The notes beneath the pieces were generated by a model, which was not told where the DNA came from, made no database searches, and saw nothing but the letters and a program-made list of their open reading frames with translations. The translations under genes and the position numbers were made by a program. A stretch of 64,000 nt of DNA from Gluconobacter oxydans (GTDB lineage Bacteria; Pseudomonadota; Alphaproteobacteria; Acetobacterales; Acetobacteraceae), in contig NZ_BJNM01000009.1 of the NCBI RefSeq assembly GCF_006539685.1, positions 36,784-100,783 on the forward strand, written 5' to 3'. Position 1 is the first letter of the stretch. Each line of letters starts with the position of its first letter. Positions 1-12,509 of this stretch are shown here, in pieces.

Positions 1-260
1 CCTGTTCCGCACACATCAATTGCCCCGGCTGGCACATCTGGCAGAACCGTCATGTGATGACGGACCGCCTGAACAGCTCCGGTCAGTTCGGCAAAGGTTT
101 CGCCACGCAGTTTCAGCGCGGTCAGGAAAGCGGCAAGCTGAACGGGATCGACCTCGCCGGCCATGATGGCGTGAAAAGCCGTTTCAGCCTCATGACTGTC
201 GAGTGGTCGTCCCAGGGCCGCCTTGTGCAGAAGGGGCGTGAAATCCGCGCTCACAGTCAT
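1..260 (-). CDS. trpD: Anthranilate phosphoribosyltransferase, N-terminal part (cut by window edge)
   Basis: Only the first ~86 codons are present; the gene continues off the left edge. TrpD transfers phosphoribose from PRPP to anthranilate, the second step of tryptophan synthesis. The visible part reads MTVSADFTPLLHKAALGRPL and then an HAIMAGEV-type helix, typical of the TrpD N-terminal helical domain, and ends at the VCGT segment that begins the PRPP-binding loop. The ATG at 260 overlaps the TGA of trpG (ATGA), so the two are probably translationally coupled. The call rests on family resemblance of this N-terminus plus the trpE-trpG context. Confidence 0.9.
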   Translation of the reverse strand, partial: MTVSADFTPLLHKAALGRPLDSHEAETAFHAIMAGEVDPVQLAAFLTALKLRGETFAELTGAVQAVRHHMTVLPDVPAGAIDVCGT

Positions 261-853
261 GCGGCCTGTGAGGTGAGGACCGGAATACCGGCAATTTTCA
301 GGAAATTTGCCAGCAGTTCGCGTCCTGCAACAGATGCGATGCTTTCGGGATGGAACTGGACGCCATGCACGGGATAGTCGCGGTGACGCACGCCCATGAT
401 GATGCCGTCTTCCGTCCGGGCATTGACCACAAGCGTTTCGGGAATGCTGTCGGGGGCAAGCGTCAGGCTGTGATAGCGCACCACATCCACCGGCTCCGGC
501 AGCCCGGCAAAGACGCCCGTTCCGTCATGATGCACCGCGCTGATCTTGCCATGCATCGGCACAGGTGCCCGCACGACTTCTGCCCCGAAGACCTGCCCGA
601 TCGCCTGATGGCCAAGGCACACACCGAATACCGGCACCTTCCCCGCAGCCGCACGGATCAGATCACAGCAGATCCCGGCCTCGGCCGGGGCACCAGGGCC
701 TGGCGAGATCACAATTGCGGACGGATTGAGCGCCAGGGCCTCGTCGACATTCAGCGCGTCATTGCGCCGCACATCACACTCAACCCCAAGCGCACCCAGA
801 TGGTGGACGATGTTGAATGTAAAGCTGTCGTAATTGTCGATGAGAAGGATCAT
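257..853 (-). CDS. trpG: Anthranilate synthase component II, glutamine amidotransferase
   Basis: This is the 198-residue glutaminase subunit that supplies ammonia to TrpE. It opens with ILLIDNYDSFTFN, the usual TrpG/PabA start, and has the nucleophile Cys in GVCLGHQ and the His/Glu of the triad in VQFHPES, so it is a complete class I amidotransferase. The reading frame is open upstream to 1162, but that extension runs antiparallel-free into trpE coding sequence and has no family resemblance, so the ATG at 853 is chosen. It lies 58 bp after trpE and overlaps trpD by 4 bp. It could also serve PabB for folate, as TrpG does in several bacteria. Confidence 0.95.
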   Translation of the reverse strand: MILLIDNYDSFTFNIVHHLGALGVECDVRRNDALNVDEALALNPSAIVISPGPGAPAEAGICCDLIRAAAGKVPVFGVCLGHQAIGQVFGAEVVRAPVPMHGKISAVHHDGTGVFAGLPEPVDVVRYHSLTLAPDSIPETLVVNARTEDGIIMGVRHRDYPVHGVQFHPESIASVAGRELLANFLKIAGIPVLTSQAA

Positions 854-911
854 GGCAACAGAATGACCCCCGTGTCTGTTTTCGTCAAATACATCGCGCT
901 TCGAGGCTCCG

Positions 912-2324
912 TCAGGCTTTCGCGGCCGTTGCGACGGCGATTTCCGCCGCCCGGAACAAGGCGCGTGCCTTCGCCTGCGTCTCACGGAACTCGGCGTTCG
1001 GATCGCTGTCCGCCACGACGCCGCAGCCGGCCTGTACATACATGTTCCCGTCCTTGAGAACGGCCATGCGCAGCCCGATGCAGGTATCCATTTCCCCATC
1101 CGCCCCGAAATATCCGACGCAACCCGAATACGGCCCGCGGCGTGTCGGTTCCAGTTCGTCAATGATTTCCATGGCGCGGATCTTGGGAGCGCCCGTCAGG
1201 GTCCCGGCCGGAAAGGCTGCGACAAGCGCGTCCATTGCCGTTTTGCCGTCCTTGATGCGGCCGGTCACGGTCGAGGAAATATGCATGACGTGGCTGTAGC
1301 GCTCGATGACGAACTTTTCCGGAACCGTGACGGTTCCCAACTGTGAGACGCGCCCGACATCGTTTCGACCCAGATCGATCAGCATCAGATGCTCGGCCAG
1401 TTCCTTACGGTCGGCCAGAAGCTCTTTTTCCAGAGCCAGATCTTCTTCGCGATCCGCTCCGCGCGGGCGTGTGCCCGCCAGCGGACGTACCGTGACCTCG
1501 CCATTGCGCAGACGCACGAGGATTTCCGGCGAAGATCCGACCAGAGCGTAGTCCTCAAGCTCCATTACAAACAGGAACGGCGCCGGATTGACGCGGCGCA
1601 GGCTGCGATAGAGCGACAGCGGTGACAGCGGGAATGGCGTTGTGAAGCGCTGGCTCGGCACGATCTGGAAGGCATCGCCCGCAGCGATATAGTCCTGCGC
1701 CTTGCGGATGTGATCCTCGAACTGCTGCTGCGTCATGTTCGATGTCGGTGGTGCCAGTTCCGTGCCGGCCGGCAGCGTCTCGCGTGCATCCCCCAGCGGG
1801 GCGGCCAGAGCGGCTCGTGCCTGATCGAGAAGCGCATGCGCCTCCGCATCCGTCGTCTTGCCGCGCACCGGCACGGCCAGCGTAAGCTCGTCCCGCACAG
1901 AATCGAAGACCGCGAACAGGCGCGGACGGATCATGATCCCTTCCGGCAGTCCCAGATCGTTGACCGGGGCGTTCGGCAGGCGCTCCATCTGGCGTACCAT
2001 GTCGTAACCCAGCACGCCGAACACGCCGCCGATCATCGGCGGCATTCCGGCCGGAAGCTCCATCTGGCTCTCATCCACGATGGTCTTCAGGGTCTCGAGC
2101 GGCACGCCGTCGACGGGCTTTCCGTCCAGCGTCACCTTCCCGTCCCGGCATTTCCAGACCAGATCTGGCAGAAGCGCGATTACGGAATAACGCCCGCGGG
2201 CCGCCCCGCCTTCGACGCTCTCGAACAGCAGCCGGTACGGATCGTCCGACAGTTTCGAGAGACGTAGAAAGGCGGAGACAGGCGTCAGAAGATCGGCGGC
2301 CTCAATGCTGTAGACAATGCCCAT
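912..2324 (-). CDS. trpE: Anthranilate synthase component I
   Basis: A 470-residue chorismate-using enzyme that makes anthranilate with TrpG. The N-terminal ~180 residues form the regulatory/ADIC-lyase-type domain and the C-terminal part has the chorismate-binding signatures, including PLAGTRPRG, LIDLGRNDVGRVS and PAGTLTGAPKIRAMEIIDELE. The LLFESVEGG segment corresponds to the usual tryptophan-binding region, so feedback inhibition is likely. The ATG (2324) shares one base with the TAA of the upstream ppiD-like gene (TAATG), so trpE is the second gene of that transcript. Length is slightly short for the family (~500) but all core motifs are present. Confidence 0.96.
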   Translation of the reverse strand: MGIVYSIEAADLLTPVSAFLRLSKLSDDPYRLLFESVEGGAARGRYSVIALLPDLVWKCRDGKVTLDGKPVDGVPLETLKTIVDESQMELPAGMPPMIGGVFGVLGYDMVRQMERLPNAPVNDLGLPEGIMIRPRLFAVFDSVRDELTLAVPVRGKTTDAEAHALLDQARAALAAPLGDARETLPAGTELAPPTSNMTQQQFEDHIRKAQDYIAAGDAFQIVPSQRFTTPFPLSPLSLYRSLRRVNPAPFLFVMELEDYALVGSSPEILVRLRNGEVTVRPLAGTRPRGADREEDLALEKELLADRKELAEHLMLIDLGRNDVGRVSQLGTVTVPEKFVIERYSHVMHISSTVTGRIKDGKTAMDALVAAFPAGTLTGAPKIRAMEIIDELEPTRRGPYSGCVGYFGADGEMDTCIGLRMAVLKDGNMYVQAGCGVVADSDPNAEFRETQAKARALFRAAEIAVATAAKA

Positions 2325-4261
2325 TACTGCGCCCCGTTTCCTGCTGTCGGCGCGGCCGCAGTCACGACCTGATTATAGAGCGCCATGTTGATGTGCGACG
2401 GCGGAACCGCCTTTTCCATGGCGGCGTTCAGGGCCACCGGGATGTCGGAACGCATGGACTGCAGGTATTCGTCCGAAAGCTGGTTGCCCAGGCTTTTCAT
2501 GTCCTCTGCCGAGGCCGGCTTGTCCGCCGTCACGTTGACCAGCCAGAACGCATCCGGTGATTCGAACATGCCGCTCGTTCCCGGCTTGAGGCCGAAGACA
2601 CCGCGCAGGACATTCTGCGGCAGGCTCTGGTCCGGATGAACCCGCGACACGGCAACGTCCTGACGCAGGGCCGAGGCTTCGGCCTGCCCCTCGACGGCCT
2701 TGCGCAGCGTTCCCGCCTTGGCGGCATTGAACAGCGCGGTCGCCCTCATATCCGCAGCATGGCGCTTCTGATCCGCCGTCCAGGCCTGCACGACCTGATC
2801 GCGCACACTGTCGAACGGCTTGAGCGTACCCGGGTGCACTTCATCGACGAGCAGGGAGAACGCAGTGCCGTTCGGGCCATTGATGACGGTCGGCTGGGCA
2901 CCTTTGGACTGGGTGAAGATCTGGTGGATGATCGCCTGGCGCAGGGCCGCGTCGCCCGGGATGGGGGCAGGCAGACCGTCCTGTGTCAGGCCGTTTGAAT
3001 CCAGCGTACCAGATGCGGGAACGGCCCCGAGGTCGCTCGGGATCTGCTCCAGTGTCGAAGATCCGGCAACCGCATCCTGAAACTGCTTCTGGCGGGCCTG
3101 AAGCGCCTCCCCGGCTTCCTGGGTCTGGACCTGCGTCTTCAGACCGTCCTTAGCCTGTTCGAAGGTCGTTTTGTGGGGCGCGGTGATGGCCGTGATGTTG
3201 AAGACGACCCAGCCCATGCCGGTCTTTTCCGGTCCGGAGATGCGGTCGGACGGTGCTGCGAATGCTGCCTTGGCGAGTTCGGGGTTCGGAATGTCGCTCT
3301 GACGTACGGACGGCAGGGATACCGCAGCAGCTTCCGGGAACTTCTTCTGGATATCGTCCCAGGACGTTCCGCTCTTCCAGGCCGTCGCCGCCGCATCGGC
3401 CTTTGCCTGATCGGTGAAGGTCAGGACCTGAATCGTCCGCGTCTCGGGCATGTCGAAGGTGCGGGCCTGAAAATCATAGAGGCGGTGCAGGACGTCGTCG
3501 GGAACCTCGATCGTCTTCGCCACGCTGTCCGACGTCATGACGACCATTTTCGCGTGCCGGTATTCCGTGGTGCGGAACATCTGCGGATGGTTGTCATAAA
3601 AACGGTGAAGCTGGTCATCCGTCGGCGCAGCGGCAACGACACCGCTTGCAAACGGGATCTGAACCAGATCGAAGATGCGCTGGCTTGCATCGAAGGACAG
3701 CATCCGGTCCGTCAGGGAGGACGGCGCGACAACGGATTGCCCCATGCCCTGCAGAAGCCCGCGTGATGCGATGTCCTCGCGGATGGCCTGGAGTAGCTTG
3801 CCCTCGGACAGTCCGATCCGGGTCAGACGGTCATTGAAGACGCTCCGGTCGAACTGTCCGGCGGCATTGTGAAACGCCGGAATGGCAAAGACTTCCTGCC
3901 GCACCAGATCATCGGGAACCATCATGCCCGCGCGGGCGGCGGCAAGCTGGGTCTCGTTCTGGATCACAAGGTTTTGAAGCGTCTGCCGTGCGATCTGTTC
4001 GACCTCGCCCTTGGGGAGTTTGGACGGGTCGGCAAGCCCGATCCGTCTGGCGACTTCGGGAAGCTGCGCCGAGAGCGCGCGGCTGAAATCATCCGGCGTG
4101 ATGCTGCGATCGCCAACGCGCACGACTTCGTTGGAGCTTGCCGTGCCCATGTTGGAATACACATCTCCCACGCCCCAGCCAATGAAGGCCAGAAAGATCA
4201 GCAGCGCGGCGGCACGGCCGGCCCAGGAGTCAACAAAGAGGTGGCGGAGCGTGGTAATCAT
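2324..4261 (-). CDS. PpiD-like periplasmic chaperone / peptidyl-prolyl isomerase (SurA N-terminal plus parvulin-like domain)
   Basis: A 645-residue protein anchored by one N-terminal transmembrane helix (residues ~14-34, AALLIFLAFIGWGVGDV), with the rest periplasmic. Residues ~40-200 resemble a SurA/PpiD N-terminal chaperone arm (QLPEVARRIGLADPSKLPKG), followed by parvulin-like and C-terminal regions. Proteins of this layout help outer-membrane protein folding at the Sec translocon exit. The start at ATG 4261 (MITTLRHLFVDSWAGR) is preferred over the longer open frame to 4387 because it places the membrane anchor at the N-terminus. Gene order ppiD-trpE is unusual functionally but tightly coupled by a 1-bp overlap. 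The parvulin catalytic core is divergent, so isomerase activity is uncertain. Confidence 0.88.
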   Translation of the reverse strand: MITTLRHLFVDSWAGRAAALLIFLAFIGWGVGDVYSNMGTASSNEVVRVGDRSITPDDFSRALSAQLPEVARRIGLADPSKLPKGEVEQIARQTLQNLVIQNETQLAAARAGMMVPDDLVRQEVFAIPAFHNAAGQFDRSVFNDRLTRIGLSEGKLLQAIREDIASRGLLQGMGQSVVAPSSLTDRMLSFDASQRIFDLVQIPFASGVVAAAPTDDQLHRFYDNHPQMFRTTEYRHAKMVVMTSDSVAKTIEVPDDVLHRLYDFQARTFDMPETRTIQVLTFTDQAKADAAATAWKSGTSWDDIQKKFPEAAAVSLPSVRQSDIPNPELAKAAFAAPSDRISGPEKTGMGWVVFNITAITAPHKTTFEQAKDGLKTQVQTQEAGEALQARQKQFQDAVAGSSTLEQIPSDLGAVPASGTLDSNGLTQDGLPAPIPGDAALRQAIIHQIFTQSKGAQPTVINGPNGTAFSLLVDEVHPGTLKPFDSVRDQVVQAWTADQKRHAADMRATALFNAAKAGTLRKAVEGQAEASALRQDVAVSRVHPDQSLPQNVLRGVFGLKPGTSGMFESPDAFWLVNVTADKPASAEDMKSLGNQLSDEYLQSMRSDIPVALNAAMEKAVPPSHINMALYNQVVTAAAPTAGNGAQ

Positions 4262-4461
4262 AGGGTCAGGGTAGATCCGGATGACGGGATGGTGCGGACA
4301 CAAAAGGCCCGCTAGACTTGCCGCACCATAATGTCGTGAGAACGGCTTGACCAGAAGCAGACCGGAACGAGTGCTGCCTTGCGGCATTCAGCCGGTCGCA
4401 GACACCGAGCACATACTGGTAACGCCGCCATTCTTCAGGGCGTCATCATCAAGGAGGAAGA

Positions 4462-5262
4462 GTGCCCCCATCACCCAGGCTTGTCGTTGGAAACTGGAAG
4501 ATGCACGGATTGCGGGAGCAGTCCGGCCGTCTGGCCCGTGCCGTCGCCGAGGGCGCGCAGTCCCTTCCCGATGACGTGCGGCTCGTCCTGTGCCCACCCT
4601 TCACCCAGCTCGCCAGCGTGCATGGCATCATCAATGCCGAAGGGCCGGCCACGCCGCTGCGTCTTGGTGCGCAGGACTGTCATACGACGTCTTCGGGGCC
4701 TCATACCGGGGATATCTCAGCTGAAATGCTGGCCGACCTTGGTGTCCGCTACGTCATTCTAGGCCATTCCGAACGTCGGCAGGCCCATGGCGAAACCGAT
4801 GTCCTGATTCGCCAGAAGGTCGAAGCTGCCGAAGCTGCGGGCCTCATTCCCATCGTCTGTATCGGCGAGACGACGCAGGAGCGTCTCGAAGGGCGGACGA
4901 CCACCGTTCTGGCCACGCAGGTCGAGGGATCGTTGACCGACGGCTTTACCGGTATCCTGGCTTACGAGCCCGTCTGGGCCATCGGAAGCGGCACGATCCC
5001 GCCCATCGACGAGCTCGAGAGAACCCTCTCTCTCCTGCATGGACTGTTGCAGTCCCGTCTCAAGACGGATGACATTCGCGTGCCGATCCTGTATGGCGGC
5101 TCCGTCACACCGGCTCAGGCGCCGACCATTTTTTCCATCGGGTCGCTTGGCGGGGTGCTGGTTGGCAGTGCCAGTCTGGAAGCAGAGAGCTTCCTGCGCA
5201 TCGCTGAAGCGGCATCTTTCCGCCTGACGTCCCAACCATTGTCCGGACCCTATCGTTCATGA
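4462..5262 (+). CDS. tpiA: Triose-phosphate isomerase
   Basis: Interconverts dihydroxyacetone phosphate and glyceraldehyde 3-phosphate. The 266-residue protein has the family landmarks in order: VGNWKMHG (catalytic Lys) near residue 10, LGHSERR (catalytic His) near residue 100, AYEPVWAIGSG (catalytic Glu and loop 6) near residue 170, and YGGSV with GVLVGSASL at the phosphate-binding end. Translation probably starts at the GTG at 4462, just after a strong AAGGAGGAA ribosome-binding site (4451-4459). Its stop overlaps the secG start by 4 bp. About 200 bp separate it from the divergent ppiD-like gene, presumably holding both promoters. Confidence 0.97.
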   Translation: MPPSPRLVVGNWKMHGLREQSGRLARAVAEGAQSLPDDVRLVLCPPFTQLASVHGIINAEGPATPLRLGAQDCHTTSSGPHTGDISAEMLADLGVRYVILGHSERRQAHGETDVLIRQKVEAAEAAGLIPIVCIGETTQERLEGRTTTVLATQVEGSLTDGFTGILAYEPVWAIGSGTIPPIDELERTLSLLHGLLQSRLKTDDIRVPILYGGSVTPAQAPTIFSIGSLGGVLVGSASLEAESFLRIAEAASFRLTSQPLSGPYRS

Positions 5263-5600
5263 CCACTCTTCTGCTTGCTCTCAACCTGCTGGTCACACTG
5301 GCGCTGATCGGGGTGATCCTGATCCAGCGCAGCGAAGGCGGCGGCCTCGGCATCGGCAGCGGCCAGGGCATGGGCTCCTTCATGAGCGGCCGCGGAACGG
5401 CAACGCTGCTGACGCGTGCCACGTCCGTCCTCGCCGGCATCTTCATGCTGCTGTGTCTGGTGCTGGCCGTCATGAACCGTGGCGCCTCTTCCGGCGTCGG
5501 CTCGCATGACATTCTGGCCGAACCGCCTGCCGCCACCCAGACGACCACTACCACAACCCCGGCTGCACCTGCCGCTCCGGCTCCCGCACCTGCTCACTGA
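5259..5600 (+). CDS. secG: Preprotein translocase subunit SecG
   Basis: The small accessory subunit of SecYEG. The 113-residue protein has two hydrophobic segments (residues ~4-22 and ~52-72) flanking the conserved cytoplasmic loop LIQRSEGGGLGIGSGQG, then a low-complexity Thr/Ala/Pro-rich tail, as is usual for alphaproteobacterial SecG. The ATG lies within the tpiA stop (ATGA overlap), and the gene is followed by a hairpin before pyrG. tpiA-secG-pyrG is a widely conserved alphaproteobacterial order. Confidence 0.95.
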   Translation: MTTLLLALNLLVTLALIGVILIQRSEGGGLGIGSGQGMGSFMSGRGTATLLTRATSVLAGIFMLLCLVLAVMNRGASSGVGSHDILAEPPAATQTTTTTTPAAPAAPAPAPAH

Positions 5601-5612
5601 TCGGGGCTGAAA

Positions 5613-5646
5613 ATCCCCGTTCAAACTTTTTAACGGGGATCTTTTC
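5613..5646 (+). terminator. Hairpin after secG, probable intrinsic terminator or attenuator
   Basis: Arms ATCCCCGTT and AACGGGGAT pair perfectly around a T-rich loop and are followed by CTTTTC. The T-tract is short, so termination may be partial, allowing some read-through into pyrG. Confidence 0.6.
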
Positions 5647-5694
5647 AACAGACGCGTCTCTTCGCTTCCCCTGCCCCATGTCGGCAGTGTATGA

Positions 5695-8152
<2,458 letters not shown>

Positions 8153-8156
<4 letters not shown>

Positions 8157-8629
8157 GTGCCCGACGGTGCCAGAGCCGCCAGAAACAGGCTCAGCACCGC
8201 AATAGCCGTCAGCCCTGTGCGAAGCGGCAGATAGCCTGGGGGAAGAGCGCCTTTCCTCCAGGCTTCCCGTTCCACGAGGAACGTCCCGACGAAGCCGATG
8301 ATTTCCAGTCCGAAACCGGCGCGGACATGCCCCAGCACACCAACGCATAGTGACAGCCATGCCCACAGCGCAGGGCAGACGCCCAGCACGAGACGCTGAC
8401 GATCCCGCTGCGATGTGCCGCCAACGGTGATGATGTCCGGCCGTTCCATGGCCAGACCCCAGTGCACGGCTCCCAGAAATGACAGGATGCAGGCCCCGTA
8501 CGCCAGCAGAATGATCTTCAGATGTGGCAGCGGCGCGAACAGTCCGGCCAGAAAGATCCACCCGCCAAGCGTCATGAAGGGGATCAGTCCGGCAATGCCG
8601 AGCACGAAAACGGGAAAAGGAAGACGCAT
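8153..8629 (-). CDS. DUF3429 family membrane protein
   Basis: A 158-residue protein with about four to five hydrophobic helices, beginning PFPVFVLGIAGLIPFMTLGG and containing the conserved ACILSFLGAVHWGLAM stretch that marks DUF3429 proteins. Function is unknown; it should sit in the inner membrane. The start at ATG 8629 has a GAGGT sequence upstream; an in-frame ATG at 8680 would add 17 residues. It converges on kdsA and shares the 4-bp CTAG, so each gene's stop codon is the reverse complement of the other's. Confidence 0.8.
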
Positions 8630-8671
8630 GTCGTCGTTGACCTCACGGCGTGATTTTGAGACTTGAAATAG

Positions 8672-10012
<1,341 letters not shown>

Positions 10013-10020
10013 GATTGCAC

Positions 10021-10057
10021 AACGGCCTCATGTCCTTCGGGAATGGGGCCGTTTTTT
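10021..10057 (+). terminator. Intrinsic terminator after eno
   Basis: A GC-rich hairpin (AACGGCC...GGCCGTT, arms interrupted by one mismatch) is followed by six T residues, 9 bp after the eno stop. Confidence 0.85.
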
Positions 10058-10153
10058 CAGGTCCGGACGTGAAAGATCTCTGCATCCTTCATTGTCTGGT
10101 CACGATTGACTGATATAAACTGAAGTAGTCCCTCAGAACGGAGTTCTCACGAC

Positions 10154-10483
10154 GTGACACTGATCCGGCTCATCAAGCGTGGTGTCCGCGCCGTTGCTCC
10201 CCCTGCTTTCTTCCTGTCCCTGACGGCCTATTTCGGATGGAACGTCCTTCACGGCGCTCACGGTATTCACGCCTATCAGGAACAAATGCAGCTTCAGAAG
10301 GATGCTCTTCAGGCCAGACAGGATGCCGACGACGAACAGAATGTCTGGCGTCGGCGTGTCGTTGCGCTCAAGGAAAAGGCGCTGGACGCCGATATGCTGG
10401 ACGAGCGGGCTCGTGCCACGATGAACCTGACGCGCAGCGGTGATCTGGTTGTTCCCTACGGTCCTCACGACAAACTGTTCTGA
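10154..10483 (+). CDS. ftsB: FtsB/DivIC family septum formation initiator
   Basis: A small divisome protein that, with FtsL and FtsQ, links early and late division proteins. The 109 residues comprise a short basic cytoplasmic start, one membrane helix (~16-32, FFLSLTAYFGWNVLHG), a periplasmic coiled coil (~40-78, rich in Gln, Lys, Glu and Ala) and a C-terminal ARATMNLTRSGDLVVPY segment typical of the family. The start is GTG at 10154. Position directly after eno is the conserved location in alphaproteobacteria, which supports the call for such a divergent small protein. Confidence 0.88.
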   Translation: MTLIRLIKRGVRAVAPPAFFLSLTAYFGWNVLHGAHGIHAYQEQMQLQKDALQARQDADDEQNVWRRRVVALKEKALDADMLDERARATMNLTRSGDLVVPYGPHDKLF

Positions 10484-10515
10484 ACAGCGGCCAGAAAATC
10501 CGGTCCTGCAGATAT

Positions 10516-10544
10516 AAAAAAAGCGGCCCGAAGGCCGCTTTTTT
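10516..10544. terminator. Bidirectional terminator between ftsB and rpmG
   Basis: GCGGCC and GGCCGC arms around a CGAA tetraloop are flanked by seven A on the left and six T on the right, so the hairpin can end transcription from both convergent genes. Confidence 0.93.
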
Positions 10545-10566
10545 CATGAAGACTGTCGAAACAGTC

Positions 10567-10734
10567 TTACTTGATCTTGGCTTCGCGGAACACGACGTGC
10601 TTGCGTGCAACCGGGTCGTACTTGCGCACTTCCATCTTTCCCGTAGCGGAACGGGCATTCTTCTTCGTGACGTAGAAGTAGCCGGTTTCGGCGGACGAAA
10701 CGAGCCGGATCTGAATAACGTTGCTCTTTCCCAT
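10567..10734 (-). CDS. rpmG: 50S ribosomal protein L33
   Basis: A 55-residue basic protein of the large ribosomal subunit, beginning [20 protein letters not shown] and ending [11 protein letters not shown]. This is the cysteine-free L33 form (no CxxC pairs), common in alphaproteobacteria. The open frame extends upstream to 10788, but the family N-terminus fixes the start at ATG 10734. Confidence 0.97.
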   Translation of the reverse strand: MGKSNVIQIRLVSSAETGYFYVTKKNARSATGKMEVRKYDPVARKHVVFREAKIK

Positions 10735-10952
10735 GATACCCTCGGGCTTTCGCCATACTGATGCCGCTCGAAGGTGTCGATGCAGCATGTTGATCTCTAG
10801 ATTGGGCGCACCATGCTGATTTGTGGTCCGCAGGTCAAGGCCCTGACGTATAATTTCGGGGTTTTCCTGCGCTTTCAGGGACTTTCAGCCCGAGGGAATC
10901 TTATCAGGCCACCGTGCGAGCCTCTCTCTTTCGCTTGTGAGGCAACAGACAG

Positions 10953-10967
10953 GAACCTATAAGGAAC
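10953..10967. promoter_or_regulatory. Putative LexA (SOS) box upstream of lexA
   Basis: The sequence reads GAACctataagGAAC, i.e. GTTC-N7-GTTC on the other strand, which is the direct-repeat LexA operator known from alphaproteobacteria. It lies 73 bp before the chosen lexA start, consistent with autorepression. Seen directly; binding is inferred. Confidence 0.75.
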
Positions 10968-11039
10968 AAATGCGGGATGGCTTTCATTCTGCACCTTGTT
11001 TTCCGACCTGCCTCCGCCGAGGCGCATGGGAGCGCCTGT

Positions 11040-11756
11040 ATGCTGACCCGCAAGCAGCACCAGCTTTTGCTATATATCGACGACCATCTTCGCCGGACGG
11101 GCTATTCCCCTTCTTTCGATGAAATGAAAGATGCTCTTGAGCTTCGCTCAAAGTCTGGCATCCATCGGCTGATTTCCGCTCTGGAAGAACGCGGCTTTCT
11201 GCGTCGTCACCATCATCGTGCCCGTGCGCTCGAAGTGCTGCGTCTGCCACACATGGGAACCGAGGCTCCTGCCGCTACCGGCACAGGTACCGCGTTCGTC
11301 CCCGCCGTTCTCAACCAGGGGCAGACAGGCCTTGAGGGCGCGTTCTCGGAAGCCAGCGTTGCCAATGACCGCCAGACTGTCAGCATCCCGCTCTATGGAC
11401 GTATTGCAGCCGGTCTTCCGATCGAGGCCATGCAGGATGACAGCGACCGGATTGACGTGCCGGTCTCGCTTCTGGGCACCGGTGAGCATTATGCCCTGAC
11501 GGTTGCGGGTGATTCGATGATCGAAGCGGGCATTCTGGATGGCGATATTGCCATCATCCGGCGACGCGAGACTGCGGAAAATGGACAGATCATCGTCGCC
11601 CTGATCGACGAGCAGGAAGTGACGCTCAAGAAGCTGCGTCGTCGCGGATCGATGATTGCGCTGGAAGCGGCCAACAGGGACTACGAAACCCGCATCTTCC
11701 CGGCGGAGCGTGTCCACATCCAGGGCCGTCTGGTCGCGCTTTTCCGGCAGTACTGA
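11040..11756 (+). CDS. lexA: LexA repressor / SOS autopeptidase
   Basis: Represses DNA-damage genes and self-cleaves when RecA filaments form. The 238-residue protein has an N-terminal winged helix ([43 protein letters not shown]), a linker with the Ala-Gly cleavage site in [11 protein letters not shown], and an S24 peptidase domain with the catalytic Ser in [15 protein letters not shown] and the Lys in [10 protein letters not shown]. Start chosen at ATG 11040, 7 bp after GGGAG; an ATG at 10977 would add 21 unrelated residues. An SOS box lies upstream. The linker between HTH and peptidase is longer than in E. coli, as in other alphaproteobacteria. Confidence 0.96.
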   Translation: MLTRKQHQLLLYIDDHLRRTGYSPSFDEMKDALELRSKSGIHRLISALEERGFLRRHHHRARALEVLRLPHMGTEAPAATGTGTAFVPAVLNQGQTGLEGAFSEASVANDRQTVSIPLYGRIAAGLPIEAMQDDSDRIDVPVSLLGTGEHYALTVAGDSMIEAGILDGDIAIIRRRETAENGQIIVALIDEQEVTLKKLRRRGSMIALEAANRDYETRIFPAERVHIQGRLVALFRQY

Positions 11757-11760
11757 AGCC

Positions 11761-11798
11761 AGGGTTACTGCTGACGGCTTCAGGAGCCGTCAGAAACC
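11761..11798. terminator. Hairpin between convergent lexA and lipoprotein gene
   Basis: Nested inverted repeat: CTGACGGCT/AGCCGTCAG inside AGGGTT/AACCCT. There is no long T-tract, but the position between convergent stops fits a shared terminator. Confidence 0.65.
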
Positions 11799-11801
11799 CT
11801 G

Positions 11802-12407
11802 TTATTGCGGCGCAGCGGGGGTGCCGCGTACGACTTTCACGCTGCCATCTGGCGCAATCAGCGTGCTCGTGCCGTCACCATTCGGAATGACGATGGTCTT
11901 GCTTGGATTCTTGTTCAGGAAACGGGTAGCGCTATCGGGGACCGAGGATGGCAGCGTCGGAATGACGTGACTGCGGTCCCGGCTCACGCCCTGATGGGTA
12001 TCGGCGCTTTCGCCGACCGACATGCTCTGCCCCTGCATGAGCTGCTGGCCGGAAGCGCCCAGAGCGCCCTTGCTGCCAATGCCACCCATGAAATTCTCGT
12101 CGAGAGCTGCGCCGCCGAAATAGGTTGCCGGGTCTCCGAGGGCATGACTGAACGTGCTGTCGGGGTTTTCGACGTCCTTGAGGGTCGGAAGGGGCTGTGG
12201 GGCACCAGGCCAGATATTGCCGCCTTCAGGGAAAATCGGGGTTTCAGCGTATTTCTCGCCACGGGCACGGTGAATATTCTCACTATCGCCGTGTGGACCA
12301 TTGGAGTTGTCGAGCGCCGTCCACACCATGGTGTCACGGATATACTTGCCCATGCCTGAACAGCCGCTCAGAGCGAGAGGTAGTGCCAGCAGAGCGGCCT
12401 TCCGCAT
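11802..12407 (-). CDS. Predicted lipoprotein of unknown function
   Basis: A 201-residue protein with a short signal peptide ending in a lipobox (LALSGC, Cys at residue ~16), so probably lipid-anchored. I do not recognise a domain. The mature part is rich in Pro, Gly and Ser, contains FPEGGNIWPGAPQPLPTLKD, and ends with a repeated VIPNGDGTSTLIAPDGSVKV strand-turn-strand pattern. Residue 18 onward has no Asp at +2, which favours outer-membrane sorting under the E. coli Lol rule. It follows pgsA on the same strand after ~100 bp containing an AAGGTCA-N5-TGACCTT inverted repeat (12421-12439). Confidence 0.7.
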   Translation of the reverse strand: MRKAALLALPLALSGCSGMGKYIRDTMVWTALDNSNGPHGDSENIHRARGEKYAETPIFPEGGNIWPGAPQPLPTLKDVENPDSTFSHALGDPATYFGGAALDENFMGGIGSKGALGASGQQLMQGQSMSVGESADTHQGVSRDRSHVIPTLPSSVPDSATRFLNKNPSKTIVIPNGDGTSTLIAPDGSVKVVRGTPAAPQ

Positions 12408-12509
12408 TTCTTACTCCCACAAGGTCAATAAATGACCTTTAGCGGTCCTTGTAACGGAGCGCCAGATGAAGACAGTCAAAGACATCCATAATTCTACCAG
12501 AGACTGATG

